Assembly (NCBI GenBank): GCA_012513545.1
Contig: JAAZCB010000864.1
Span: 1 to 7,110 of the forward strand
Reading direction: 5' to 3'
DNA: 7,110 nucleotides
From: Clostridiaceae bacterium
Lineage (GTDB): Bacteria > Bacillota_A > Clostridia > Acetivibrionales > Acetivibrionaceae
Shown here piece after piece: positions 6,886-7,110 of this stretch. The position numbers were made by a program, and so were the translations under genes. The notes under the pieces were generated by a model. The model was given only the letters and a program-made list of their open reading frames with translations, made no database searches and was not told where the DNA came from. Position 1 is the stretch's first letter; each line of letters begins with the position of its first letter.

Positions 6886-7110
6886 GACCTTCCCCCCTCT
6901 GTACCGGTTAAATGTATAAACAACTTCTGAAGTTCCACTTTAGAAATTTCAAGCTTTAATTTGCCAGCGCTTTCCTTATCCTTATCTGTTATTTTTTCAA
7001 GCACTGTAGCTGATTTAAAGGATGCCATCTGGTCGATATTTATGCAGTCCTTGCCTTCAAGGTATTTATCAACCTCTCCCGACGCTCCTGATACGCAATA
7101 GGCAGATTTC
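6882..7110 (-). CDS. ABC transporter ATP-binding protein, C-terminal 75 residues (5' end beyond window)
   Basis: The reading frame enters at the right edge and ends with TGA at 6884-6882, giving 75 residues. It ends with the pattern L-E-I-S-x-V-x-L-Q-K-L-F-I-H-L-T-G (residues ~52-69 of the fragment), preceded by a G-x-V-D-K-Y-L-E-G-K segment and FKSATVLEKI. This is the typical accessory C-terminal domain following the nucleotide-binding domain in BcrA-type drug or peptide transporter ATPases, where a L-x-x-L-F-x-x-L-T ending is common. The Walker A, Walker B and signature motifs lie outside the window, so ATPase identity is inferred. The 4-bp ATGA overlap with the permease gene strongly supports the assignment as its partner. 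Confidence 0.72.
   Translation of the reverse strand, partial: KSAYCVSGASGEVDKYLEGKDCINIDQMASFKSATVLEKITDKDKESAGKLKLEISKVELQKLFIHLTGTEGGRS
6888..6900 (-). promoter_or_regulatory. G-rich ribosome binding site of the permease, inside the upstream gene
   Basis: On the minus strand AGAGGGGGGAAGG lies just before the ATG at 6885, with the G6 run 6 nt away. It sits within the last codons of the ATP-binding gene, where it encodes the Glu-Gly-Gly-Arg end of that protein. It supports the chosen start and coupled translation. Confidence 0.7.

Overview
The window is AT-rich, and every supportable gene lies on the minus strand. The low GC content, poly-G Shine-Dalgarno sequences, a GTG start, and a huge secreted multidomain protein beside a small two-gene ABC transporter suggest a Gram-positive member of the Clostridia. 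A relative of Ruminiclostridium or Acetivibrio is possible; this rests on general features and not on any database match.

Reading in the direction of transcription (right to left): positions 7110-6882 encode the last 75 residues of an ABC-transporter ATP-binding protein. It overlaps by 4 bp (ATGA) with a complete six-helix permease gene (6885-6148). About 100 nt after the permease stop there is a strong intrinsic terminator (16-bp perfect stem followed by T7). The next 280 nt form the control region of the following gene. It holds two sigma-A-like promoters, a 6-4-6 dyad between them, and an A-rich leader ending in a strong Shine-Dalgarno sequence.

From 5720 to the left edge runs one uninterrupted reading frame of 1906 codons, still open at position 1. 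Its product begins with a signal peptide. It continues as seven RCC1-type repeats (one predicted seven-bladed beta-propeller), two fibronectin-III-like domains, a PPC-like beta-sandwich, a third FN3-like domain, six tandem CARDB-type Ig-like domains, a second PPC-like domain, an IPT/Ig-like domain and a further beta-rich module. The C-terminus lies outside the window. It is best described as a giant extracellular, probably cell-surface or secreted, binding or adhesion-type scaffold. No catalytic domain is visible in the part present.

The transporter and the giant protein are separate transcription units, and nothing in the sequence links them functionally. I see no RNA gene, CRISPR array, insertion sequence or phage gene.
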